DNA from: Maioricimonas rarisocia
Lineage (GTDB): Bacteria > Planctomycetota > Planctomycetia > Planctomycetales > Planctomycetaceae
Assembly (NCBI RefSeq): GCF_007747795.1
Contig: NZ_CP036275.1
Coordinates: 1,688,501-1,752,500 of the forward strand
Length of the DNA: 64,000 nt
Direction: 5' to 3'
A program made the position numbers and the translations under genes. This document shows, piece by piece, positions 56,885 to 64,000 of the stretch; within the stretch, counting starts at the first letter, position 1, and every line of letters begins with the position of its first letter. The notes beneath the pieces are model-generated. The model was not told where the DNA came from and did not search any database. It saw only the letters and a program-made list of their open reading frames with translations.

Positions 56885-58261
56885 TCACCGGAAGCGATAC
56901 GAATACACGTCGGCGTTCTTGAGCTGCAGCCGGAGGCGGACCGGCTGGCCGGCCAGCCCGGAGACGTCGCTGTTCTCTTTCCAGCGAACGACATGTTCGA
57001 TCGCGTCGCCGGTGATCTCCTCGCTCTGCTCGAGGTTGTAGCCGTCGAGCGGTTTGCCCTGGGCATCCTGCAGTTCGACGCGAACATGTCCTTCATCACG
57101 AGTGGCCAGGTTGAGGACCAGTTCCTCGCCGGCGAATGTCAGCGGGACGGTGACGACCTCGCCGGGTTTCTCATCGGCACGCAGCGAGACGAAGCCGTCG
57201 GTCCGGTAGGAGAACCGGCGCAGTCGGCTGTCCGGGCCGGTGTAATACGCTTCGGTGCCGTAGACGCTCAGCTCGTTCGGCTGGCGAGGCAGGTTCAGGA
57301 TGCCCCAGGCCATGTAGTTGCTGCGGTTGCCGGAACGGTCCTCGGGGGCAGTGTGGGGGATAACCGCGTCGAGATAGCGGCGGAAGTGGATGCGGTCGCG
57401 GCTGACCATCAGCGTCGGCTCGACCTGGTCGTTGAGATCAGGATGGAACCGCGTGGGAAAGCCGAGCAGGATGTGCGGTGCCCGCGCGTAGGGAGCGACC
57501 GCGTTCGTGTAGAGGTGTTCCTTCGGGGCGTCGCCGGTGTCGATGAAGACCGGTTCGGTCCAGTTCAGAAAGTCGTTCGACGTGCCGGTCTGAATGTCGC
57601 GGACGCCGTTGCGGAACGTGCGGTGGTACTCGCGGTACTGGCCGCGGGCGGCATCCCAGAAGGCGAGGTTCTGCGAGTCAAAGGCTCCCTTCGTGATGAC
57701 GGGCGAGTCGCTCAGGGTTCGCCAGTGAATGCCATCGGCCGAGGCGAAGGCGAGCAGGCCTCCCTTTGCGACGCCGAGGGCCTTGTACTGCTCGTCTTCG
57801 GGGCAGTCGGGGTTGGTATCGCGGAACGGGGTGAAGTTGTGCGTGCCGGAGCCGTCCCAGACGATGTTGTTGTCGGTGCTGCCGTTGTACTCGAAGAGGC
57901 CGAGGTTCGGTTTTTCCCAGTGGATGCCGTCGCGGCTCTCGGCGTAGCAGGTCACCTCGCGATGTTTGGCCTTCTTCGCGTGCTCGTCCCAGTCGGAGCC
58001 GCGGTAGTACATGCGGTAGAGGTCGCCATCCTGAAAGATCGTGTAGTACGCGCAGGTGTTGCCTTCCCAGGGGCGGTCGGTGACGAGGACGACTTCGCGG
58101 GGTTCGGGACGCTTGAGGTCGAGCCGGCAGTCGGCACTCATCTGATCGATCAGGGCGTCGTCGACAAACAGTTCGAGGCGGGAGCCGATGTCGACCGGTT
58201 CAGCCGCGGAGGCGAAGGCGGGGAGGCTCAGGAGCGTGACGAACAGCAGCAGCCGAATCAT
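56885..58261 (-). CDS. Secreted glycosidase-like protein (five-bladed beta-propeller type)
   Basis: 458 aa from ATG 58261, with GAGGAAAC eight bases upstream; the frame continues upstream without support. A Sec signal (MIRLLLFVTLLSLPAFASAA) precedes repeated beta-propeller-like blocks such as DGDLYRMYYRG, ESRDGIHWEKPNLG, SADGIHWRTLSD and SRDRIHFRRY, in which the xDGxxW motif recurs about every 80 residues as in GH43/GH32-like five-bladed families. The catalytic residues cannot be assigned by eye. Likely acts on an oligosaccharide in the periplasm or outside. Confidence 0.75.
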   Translation of the reverse strand: MIRLLLFVTLLSLPAFASAAEPVDIGSRLELFVDDALIDQMSADCRLDLKRPEPREVVLVTDRPWEGNTCAYYTIFQDGDLYRMYYRGSDWDEHAKKAKHREVTCYAESRDGIHWEKPNLGLFEYNGSTDNNIVWDGSGTHNFTPFRDTNPDCPEDEQYKALGVAKGGLLAFASADGIHWRTLSDSPVITKGAFDSQNLAFWDAARGQYREYHRTFRNGVRDIQTGTSNDFLNWTEPVFIDTGDAPKEHLYTNAVAPYARAPHILLGFPTRFHPDLNDQVEPTLMVSRDRIHFRRYLDAVIPHTAPEDRSGNRSNYMAWGILNLPRQPNELSVYGTEAYYTGPDSRLRRFSYRTDGFVSLRADEKPGEVVTVPLTFAGEELVLNLATRDEGHVRVELQDAQGKPLDGYNLEQSEEITGDAIEHVVRWKENSDVSGLAGQPVRLRLQLKNADVYSYRFR

Positions 58262-58436
58262 GGTCGTTTCCTCGCTGGGGCCCGGGAGTGGATCCCGTGG
58301 TGAGTGCCGCGCGACGGGGGAGTGTTTCCTCGCTGCGTGCACGGCAGGTGGCGGGAGACCGTCTTGGTCTTCTGCAGGCAGATAACCACGCCCGGCACAG
58401 AAATGCAAGCCGTCAGGCAGCGGGCCGTTGCCGGCA

Positions 58437-59291
58437 TCAGTCTTCGGTGGGGGAGGGGGGCTCGGGCCAGATGGCGGCTTCTTCGCCATCGAGCCTCAGC
58501 GTCAGGCATTTGGCGCTGCCGCCGGCCTTGATGAATTCATCCAGCGGGGTGGCGTGCGGCGTGTAGCCGCGTTCGCGAAGGTCGGCTTCGAGCTGTTCGC
58601 AACCGGTGTTGAGGACGACGTTGCGACCGACGACGACTGCGTTGCAGGCGAAGCGGGCCGCTTCGTCGTCATTCACTTCGATCAGCCGGGGGATGTGCTG
58701 CCGGATCGCCCGCTGGCCGTACTCGTCGAAGGCGGGCGGATACCAGAGTGCTTCCTCCTCGGCAAGTGGGCAGAAGCAGGTGTCGAGATGGTAGTAGCGG
58801 TCGTCAATGAGCTGCAGCGGGATCACGCGGCAGCCGATGCGGCTGGCGACCCACTGCAGGGCCCGGGCGTCGGAGCGAATGATGTAGCCGCCATACAGGG
58901 TCTCGCCACAGAACAGGGCGTCGCCGGCTCCTTCGAAGTCCATTCCTTCGGGCAGGTCGAGCGTTTCGAAACCGTGGGTGGCGAACCAGACACGATCTTC
59001 GGATGTCTCTCCCTGTCGGGCTGCGTGGCGGAAGCGGGAGAGGTACGCATCGTCGGCGTGGATCAGGCCGGCATTGGCGGTGAAGACCAGGTCCGGCAGT
59101 CCCTGGACGGGGTCCATGAGCTGGACGTCGACACCAAGCGAGATGAGGAGTTCGTACAGGCCCTTCCACTGGTCGCGGGCGTGGGCGGGATCGCTCTGGC
59201 GGCTGCGGCTCATCCAGGGATTGATTTCGTATTCGATGCCGTAGTAGTCCGGCGGACACATCAGAATCGTGGGGCGTTCGTAGCGGGGCAT
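58437..59291 (-). CDS. Amidinotransferase-fold hydrolase (dimethylargininase/arginine dihydrolase-like)
   Basis: 284 aa from ATG 59291, with GGAGGGAG five bases upstream; the frame continues upstream over the PepF start and is rejected. The opening MCPPDYYGIEYEINPWM (about 11-27) is characteristic of the ArgZ/DDAH group of guanidine-modifying enzymes. Catalytic features are visible: TANAG, HLDTCFCPL (His about 168) and the nucleophile in GGSAKCLTLRL (Cys about 262). The family hydrolyses arginine, citrulline-forming or methylated arginine substrates; which one here is unresolved. It is divergent from pepF. Confidence 0.88.
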   Translation of the reverse strand: MPRYERPTILMCPPDYYGIEYEINPWMSRSRQSDPAHARDQWKGLYELLISLGVDVQLMDPVQGLPDLVFTANAGLIHADDAYLSRFRHAARQGETSEDRVWFATHGFETLDLPEGMDFEGAGDALFCGETLYGGYIIRSDARALQWVASRIGCRVIPLQLIDDRYYHLDTCFCPLAEEEALWYPPAFDEYGQRAIRQHIPRLIEVNDDEAARFACNAVVVGRNVVLNTGCEQLEADLRERGYTPHATPLDEFIKAGGSAKCLTLRLDGEEAAIWPEPPSPTED

Positions 59292-59453
59292 GCTCCCTCC
59301 CTGTCGCAGGCGATGGTGTGGCTTCGCAGGACGACGCTCGCGATCACCTGCCGGTTGTCGCCCGGTGGGGACCGCATTACAGTTTCGCCTGTTCACCATT
59401 CTCCGCACGCGGACGGTTTCCGTCCACGCCGGTCTGAGCTGAGAGGCTGACGC

Positions 59454-61277
59454 ATGAGCACTGCGAGCAAGTACGAACTGACGTGGGAACTGGACTCGCT
59501 GCTGCCGCATCCGGAGTCGGACGCCTTCGCCGAACACCTGGATCAATTTCGGGCGGACCTGAATACCCTTGCCGAGGCGTCCGAGCAGTTGCCGGCCATC
59601 GACGCCGAGCCGACCCACGTTAAGGCCTGGGCGGGGTTCGTGGATCAGTTGGGGAACCTGCTGGCCCGGGAAGAGGATCTGCATGCGTTTGTCGGCTGCC
59701 ATGCCGCGGCCGATGCGGAGAAACAGCATTTTCAGCGGCTGGAGGGAGTGCTGTCGTCACTGAGCCCGAAGCGGTCGCAGATTCTGACGAACGTCGAGCT
59801 GGCGCTGAAGAGTGTTGATGCCGGCGAACTGGAGGCGTTCATCAAGGCGGACCCGCGGCTGGAGCAGGTGGCGTTCTACTTCGAAGAGTCGCGGGAGAAC
59901 GCCCGCTTCCGCCTGCCGAAGGATCAGGAACTGCTCTCGGCCGAACTGGCGGTGGACGGGATTCACGCCTGGGGTCGGCTGTACGATCGCCTGTCCGGGT
60001 CGCTGCGGATCGAGGTGATGGAGAAGGGGGAACTGGTCAAAAAGTCCCCCGGCCAGGTGCAGTTCGATTCGAAGGAGCGGAGCGTCCGCCAGAACAATTT
60101 CTACGCGGCTTCAAAAGCGTGGGATACGATCGCCGATACCTGTGCCGACGCGCTCAACCACATCTCCGGCTTTCGTCTGACGCGGTATCGCCGGCTGGGG
60201 CTGCAGGATCATCTTGATGCGCCGCTGCGGCTGAACCGTATGCAGCGGGAAACGCTCGAGGCGATGTGGGGGACAGCGACGGAGCGGAAAGGGTGTCTGA
60301 AGAAGTACTTCGACACCAAGGCCCGGCTGCTGGGACTGGAGAAGCTGACCTGGTACGACCTGCAGGCGCCGCTGCCGATCGTCAGCAGGGGGACCGAGTC
60401 GGGGGAGCTGTCGTACGACGCCGCCTGCGATCTGGTTATTCACACGTTCGAGGAGTTCAGCGACGAGCTGGGCGACTTTGCCCGGATGGCGATCGAGAAC
60501 CGCTGGATCGAGGTGGAGAACCGGGCAGGGAAGCGGCAGGGGGGCTTCTGCACCGGCATGCCGACGAAGAAACAGTCCCGCATCTTCATGACGTTCACGA
60601 ACACGCCGGACAGCATGTCGACGCTGGCGCACGAACTGGGGCACGCCTACCATTCGTGGGTGCTGCGGGACGAGCCGCTGCTGCTCCAGGAGTATCCGAT
60701 GAATCTGGCGGAGACGGCTTCGACCTTTGCTGAAGCGGTCCTGGGTGACCGGCGGCTGGCGGATGCGGAGTCGGCCGAGTCGAAACTGGCGATTCTGGAC
60801 AACATGCTCAGCGATTCGGTCGCATTCCTGATGAACATTCATGCCCGGTTCCTGTTCGAGGACCGGTTCCACATCGAGCGGCGGGAAGGTGAGCTGTCGT
60901 CGAATCGGCTTTCGGAACTGATGCTGGCGGCCCAGAAGGACGCGTATCTCGATGCCCTCGATCCGGACGGCTGGTATCCCGGCTTCTGGATTTCGAAGCT
61001 GCATTTTTACATCAGCGGATGGCCGTTCTATAACTTCCCGTACACGTTCGGCTATCTGCTCTCGCAGGGGCTGTACGCACTGGCATCCGATGCGGGTCCG
61101 GACTTTCCGCAGCAGTACCGTGACCTGCTGATCGCGACCGGGAACCGGGAGACCGAAGAGGCGGTGTCGTCGACGTTCGGCTACGATCTGCGGCAGCCGG
61201 ACTTCTGGAACCGGAGCCTGGACATTGTCGAGTCGCGGGTGAACGAGTTCGTGCGGCTCGCCGAGCCGTTTGTATAG
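59454..61277 (+). CDS. pepF: Oligoendopeptidase F-type metallopeptidase (M3B)
   Basis: 607 aa. The zinc site HELGHAYHSW (about 398-407) and the downstream Glu in NLAETASTFAE give the M3 signature. The N-terminal helical lid (LTWELDSLLPHPESDA) and IHARFLFEDRF complete the M3B plan at normal length. It cleaves short peptides in the cytoplasm. No signal peptide. It stands between the divergent hydrolase gene and uppP. Confidence 0.92.
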   Translation: MSTASKYELTWELDSLLPHPESDAFAEHLDQFRADLNTLAEASEQLPAIDAEPTHVKAWAGFVDQLGNLLAREEDLHAFVGCHAAADAEKQHFQRLEGVLSSLSPKRSQILTNVELALKSVDAGELEAFIKADPRLEQVAFYFEESRENARFRLPKDQELLSAELAVDGIHAWGRLYDRLSGSLRIEVMEKGELVKKSPGQVQFDSKERSVRQNNFYAASKAWDTIADTCADALNHISGFRLTRYRRLGLQDHLDAPLRLNRMQRETLEAMWGTATERKGCLKKYFDTKARLLGLEKLTWYDLQAPLPIVSRGTESGELSYDAACDLVIHTFEEFSDELGDFARMAIENRWIEVENRAGKRQGGFCTGMPTKKQSRIFMTFTNTPDSMSTLAHELGHAYHSWVLRDEPLLLQEYPMNLAETASTFAEAVLGDRRLADAESAESKLAILDNMLSDSVAFLMNIHARFLFEDRFHIERREGELSSNRLSELMLAAQKDAYLDALDPDGWYPGFWISKLHFYISGWPFYNFPYTFGYLLSQGLYALASDAGPDFPQQYRDLLIATGNRETEEAVSSTFGYDLRQPDFWNRSLDIVESRVNEFVRLAEPFV

Positions 61278-61367
61278 AGGTGTCGTCGTGACCGGGGCTG
61301 ATCTCTCCCGGGTTGCCGTCGTGTTGCAGAACCAGTCAGCCCCCGGGGATCCGGCAGGGACGCCAGC

Positions 61368-62147
61368 ATGGAATACGTTCAGACGATCTTTCTCGGGGTA
61401 GTGCAGGGGATTGCCGAGTTCCTTCCCATCAGTTCTTCCGGACACCTGGTGATCCTGCAGGCGCTGCTGGGGGACATCTTTCGCGGCAAGACCGAGAGCG
61501 TCGAACTGAACGTCGCGCTGCACATCGGGACGCTCGGGTCGATTCTGGTTGTCTACCGCAAGGATCTGCTGGGAGTGCTGCGGCAACCGAAACTATGTGC
61601 GGCAATCGTCGTGGCCACGCTGCCGGTCGTTGGCGTGGGACTGTTTCTGAAGGACCTGATGGACCAGACGCTGGCGACGCCGCTGGCGGCGGGGATCGCT
61701 CTGTGCGTGACCGGGACGATGATGCTGCTGACCCGGCGGGTGGAACACGCCGAGCGGTCGCTGTCGGAGATGCGCCTGCGGGATGCCCTCATCATCGGGC
61801 TGTTTCAGGCGGTCGCACCGGTACCGGGGATCTCCCGCTCGGGAAGCACGATCTTCGGCGGGCTGCTTGCCGGCATGAACCGGGACGCGGCGGCGCGGTT
61901 TTCGTTTCTGATTGCCATCCCGGCGATTTCGGGAGCGGCGGTGCTGTACGCGAAGGACCTGATCGAGCAGGGGCCGGGGGATACGTCGCCGGCGGCTCTG
62001 GCGGTTGGGACGCTCGTGGCGTTCGGCGTGGGAGTCGTCGCGCTGGAGTGGCTGCTGCGGCTGGTGACGCAGCGGCGACTGCACTGGTTCGCGTGGTACT
62101 GCTACGCGGTGGGACTGGCGACGATTTCGTGGCAGTTGCTGGGGTGA
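61368..62147 (+). CDS. uppP: Undecaprenyl-diphosphatase
   Basis: 259 aa with about eight hydrophobic helices. The family motifs are present: FLPISSSGHLVILQ (about 19-32) and VAPVPGISRSGSTIFGG (about 149-165). It dephosphorylates undecaprenyl pyrophosphate to recycle the lipid carrier of peptidoglycan synthesis, and is also known as BacA for bacitracin resistance. No strong ribosome-binding site is seen before the ATG. The insertion sequence lies 49 bases downstream. Confidence 0.93.
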   Translation: MEYVQTIFLGVVQGIAEFLPISSSGHLVILQALLGDIFRGKTESVELNVALHIGTLGSILVVYRKDLLGVLRQPKLCAAIVVATLPVVGVGLFLKDLMDQTLATPLAAGIALCVTGTMMLLTRRVEHAERSLSEMRLRDALIIGLFQAVAPVPGISRSGSTIFGGLLAGMNRDAAARFSFLIAIPAISGAAVLYAKDLIEQGPGDTSPAALAVGTLVAFGVGVVALEWLLRLVTQRRLHWFAWYCYAVGLATISWQLLG

Positions 62148-62151
62148 GGAC

Positions 62152-62178
62152 AGGAGATAGGAATTAGGAATCAGGAGC
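62152..62178. repeat. Short degenerate heptanucleotide array
   Basis: AGGAGAT, AGGAATT, AGGAATC and AGGAGCG follow one another with a seven-base period directly after the uppP stop. The pattern belongs to the same TAGGA-type family as the arrays at 11901 and 27387, in a decayed or short form. Confidence 0.7.
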
Positions 62179-62188
62179 GGTAGGGCCG

Positions 62189-62196
62189 GCTATTGC
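62189..62196. repeat. Left target-site duplication of the insertion sequence
   Basis: GCTATTGC, repeated exactly at 63767-63774 on the other side of the element. Confidence 0.9.
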
Positions 62197-62227
62197 CCAA
62201 TGGCACTAAGTTTGTATTGACATGGAA

Positions 62228-62283
62228 GAGTGCCTCCTGACACAAGTCGTTTGTGCAAAACGGTATTCGTGTCAGGAGGCCTC
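62228..62283 (+). promoter_or_regulatory. Hairpin occluding the transposase ribosome-binding site
   Basis: GCCTCCTGACAC (62232-62243) is perfectly complementary to GTGTCAGGAGGC (62269-62280), with a 25-base loop; the stem extends three more pairs past a bulged T. The right arm contains AGGAGG (62274-62279), eight bases before the transposase ATG. Confidence 0.75.
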
Positions 62284-62287
62284 AAAG

Positions 62288-63757
62288 ATGCTCACGGATG
62301 AGCCAAGGTATGATGTCTGGGAACAGATTCGTCAACAGGACCTCAAAGCGTTTGCCCGGCTACTGCCTGAGTCGCTCGTCGTTCAGGCCGCCGAGCGGGC
62401 GGATGTCAGGATCGTTCGCTCGGCATTGGCAATTCCCAACCTGGTCTGGCTGGGAGTGCTCTCGGCACTGCATTCGACAAAGAGCTTTGCCCGGATTCTC
62501 ACGCTGACCGCCCAGATGTTGGACCTGTCGGCCAATGGCTTGCCCGAAGCGGTTGCACGATCCCGCCGCAACGCGGCACGACGCAAACCGAAGGCATCGA
62601 AACACAGTCCGCGGGGAAAAGATCCTGCGACGGTGACTGAAGAAGCCTTCACCCAGGCCCGCCGACGCATGCCGGTCGCTGTCTGGTTCGTCCTCATCGA
62701 ACTGCTCACGGCCCGGTTCGAGGAACAGCACCAAGACCTGATCCGCTGGAAGCGGTTTCGTTTGCTGGCGCTGGACGGGACCACCATTCGGCTGCCGCAA
62801 CACAATCGTCTGGCCGAGCACTTCGGCACCAGCAGCAACGGCCGGTATCGTGTCGCGCAGGCCCGTATGGTCATGTTGCAGTTGCCTCTGGTCCGTCTGC
62901 CCTGGCGGTACGAACTGGGACCGGTCGACGAAGGCGAACGCACCGTGGCCGCCCGATTGCTGAAGCAGGTACGGCGTAACGATCTGGTGCTGATGGATCA
63001 GGGGTTCTGGAGCTACGGGTTGTTCCATCAGATCCATGCAGCGCGGGGCTACTTTGCGATTCGACAGTATCCGGGTGTTCGCATGAAGACGCTGCGGCGG
63101 CTGGGCCCCAGGGATCGCATTGTGCGCTGGAAAACTCCCTCCGGACCACGTTGGCGCAATGCAAATCTTCCCGAGTCGATCACGCTGCGCGTCATCAACT
63201 ACCAGATCAAAGGCTTTCCCCCCAGTGCGGTGGTGACCAATGTGCTGGGACCGAAGCGCATCAGTCGCGAAGACTGGATCCGGATGGCGACAGAAGCCGA
63301 ACCGGGACATCCACTGGATCCCGCGGTGCGCAAAGGCATCGGGTTGTATCATCGTCGCTGGGAGATCGAAACGACGTTTCAGGAACTGAAAGTCTACCAG
63401 GGGCTGGAACGGACCCTGCGGAGTCATTCGCCGGAATCAGTGCAGTACGAGGTGGCCGGCCACGTGGTGCTGTACCTGCTGGTTCGCTGGTTAATGGTCG
63501 AAGCCGCGCAGCGGTCCACCGGCGACGGAGACCCGTTGGGGGTGAGCTTCAAGCACGCCCTGGAAGAACTGGTGACGGCTTGGCCGCTGTTGCTGACATC
63601 CACCTCAACGGAGGTGAACCGTCGCGTGCTTCCCAAGCTGCTGGCAGCTATTGCATCTCACGAAGTCCAGTGGCGTCCCGGCCGAACATTCGCCAGAAAG
63701 ACAAGCAGTGCAAGCAAGAAGCGCCGACGAAAGAAGAGCGCACGCCAACAAACTTAG
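62288..63757 (+). CDS. IS4-family DDE transposase
   Basis: 489 aa from ATG 62288, eight bases after AGGAGG. The DDE triad is readable: LLALDGTTIRLP (first Asp), VLMDQGFWS (second Asp) and YHRRWEIETTFQELK (Glu, with the Y-2-R-3-E-6-K pattern of IS4). An N-terminal helical DNA-binding region precedes it and a lysine/arginine-rich tail (SASKKRRRKKSARQQT) ends it. Catalyses cut-and-paste transposition of the element. The frame has 22 more upstream codons running through the hairpin, which are rejected. Confidence 0.95.
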   Translation: MLTDEPRYDVWEQIRQQDLKAFARLLPESLVVQAAERADVRIVRSALAIPNLVWLGVLSALHSTKSFARILTLTAQMLDLSANGLPEAVARSRRNAARRKPKASKHSPRGKDPATVTEEAFTQARRRMPVAVWFVLIELLTARFEEQHQDLIRWKRFRLLALDGTTIRLPQHNRLAEHFGTSSNGRYRVAQARMVMLQLPLVRLPWRYELGPVDEGERTVAARLLKQVRRNDLVLMDQGFWSYGLFHQIHAARGYFAIRQYPGVRMKTLRRLGPRDRIVRWKTPSGPRWRNANLPESITLRVINYQIKGFPPSAVVTNVLGPKRISREDWIRMATEAEPGHPLDPAVRKGIGLYHRRWEIETTFQELKVYQGLERTLRSHSPESVQYEVAGHVVLYLLVRWLMVEAAQRSTGDGDPLGVSFKHALEELVTAWPLLLTSTSTEVNRRVLPKLLAAIASHEVQWRPGRTFARKTSSASKKRRRKKSARQQT

Positions 63758-63766
63758 TGCCATTGG

Positions 63767-63774
63767 GCTATTGC
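63767..63774. repeat. Right target-site duplication of the insertion sequence
   Basis: GCTATTGC, identical to 62189-62196. Confidence 0.9.
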
Positions 63775-64000
63775 CGGCCGGCGAATTCATGATGAGGCCC
63801 GGCGGTCGGTTACCGGGGCCGTGACGAATTCACCTCGTCCGCAGTCTGTTTCTGCGTGGAGTGCGGCATGATTGTTTCACCCTGGTCCGGCGCCCCAGCC
63901 ACCGCTCCGACGCTTCGGACAGGACACATGCTCGCCTTGACGGGGCGAGCATGGCACCCGTTGTAACCCGCCCTGCGTGGTTCACGCTGGGGGCTCGCCT
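63775..64000. other. Gene-free right edge of the window
   Basis: 226 bases without a gene. It contains the second copy (63926-63961) of the ACATGCTCGCC palindrome also seen at 56832-56867. Confidence 0.6.

Larger units (their letters stand above)
62197..63766 (+). mobile_element. Complete IS4-family insertion sequence, 1570 bp
   Basis: The left end CCAATGGCACTAAGTTTGT (62197-62215) and the reverse complement at 63748-63766 are perfect 19-bp inverted repeats. The element is flanked by an 8-bp direct duplication, GCTATTGC. It contains one intact transposase gene whose stop codon lies inside the right end. Intact ends, intact gene and intact duplication suggest a recent and possibly active copy. 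Confidence 0.95.

Overview
The window looks like a chromosome segment of a planctomycete (phylum Planctomycetota, probably order Planctomycetales). The evidence is composition and gene content: G+C-rich DNA, a cytochrome-like DUF1549/DUF1553 gene followed by a DUF1501 gene, two DUF1559 prepilin-like genes each followed by a small lipoprotein gene, a formylglycine sulfatase, and DUF11-type secreted proteins. No rRNA, tRNA, CRISPR array or prophage was recognised. The phylum is inferred from family content, not from a marker gene.

Region 1 (1-11902) is a nitrate assimilation locus. Four genes on the minus strand run narK-type transporter, a four-module nitrite reductase, a DmsB-DmsC-like fusion, and a molybdopterin nitrate reductase cut by the window edge; the last three are joined by ATGA or TGATG stop/start overlaps. 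Divergent from them are a histidine kinase with a NarX/PilJ-like sensor segment, an overlapping FixJ-type regulator, and an outer-membrane barrel protein that could be the nitrate porin. The locus is followed by a 21-copy heptanucleotide array.

Region 2 (12050-29600) holds housekeeping and planctomycete-specific genes: an atypical radical SAM protein, a membrane protein, the DUF1549/1553-DUF1501 pair, DUF2237, prephenate dehydrogenase, an Eis-like acetyltransferase coupled to an HD hydrolase, PurL with N-terminal PurS-like domains, an inositol monophosphatase-like enzyme, the first DUF1559-lipoprotein cassette, a second heptanucleotide array, and a large secreted protein of unknown function.

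Region 3 (29800-37110) is a probable catabolic island: an extended SDR dehydrogenase, two ceramidase-like secreted proteins, a sulfatase and a methyltransferase, separated by intergenic DNA full of a dispersed palindromic repeat family. Region 4 (37476-44563) is envelope-related: a DUF11 protein with disordered inserts, an acidic lipoprotein, a three-gene cluster (coiled-coil protein, holin-III-like protein, DUF3618 protein with a duplicated HSGSYVDARTGEPY module), and the second DUF1559-lipoprotein cassette.

Region 5 (44564-64000) holds a 164/169-bp direct repeat, a SufE-SufS fusion, thiC, a very low-complexity secreted protein, a small membrane protein, two tandem SPFH proteins, a glycosidase-like protein, an amidinotransferase-fold hydrolase, oligoendopeptidase F and UppP. 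It ends with a complete IS4-family insertion sequence with perfect 19-bp ends, an 8-bp target duplication and a hairpin that would bury the transposase ribosome-binding site.
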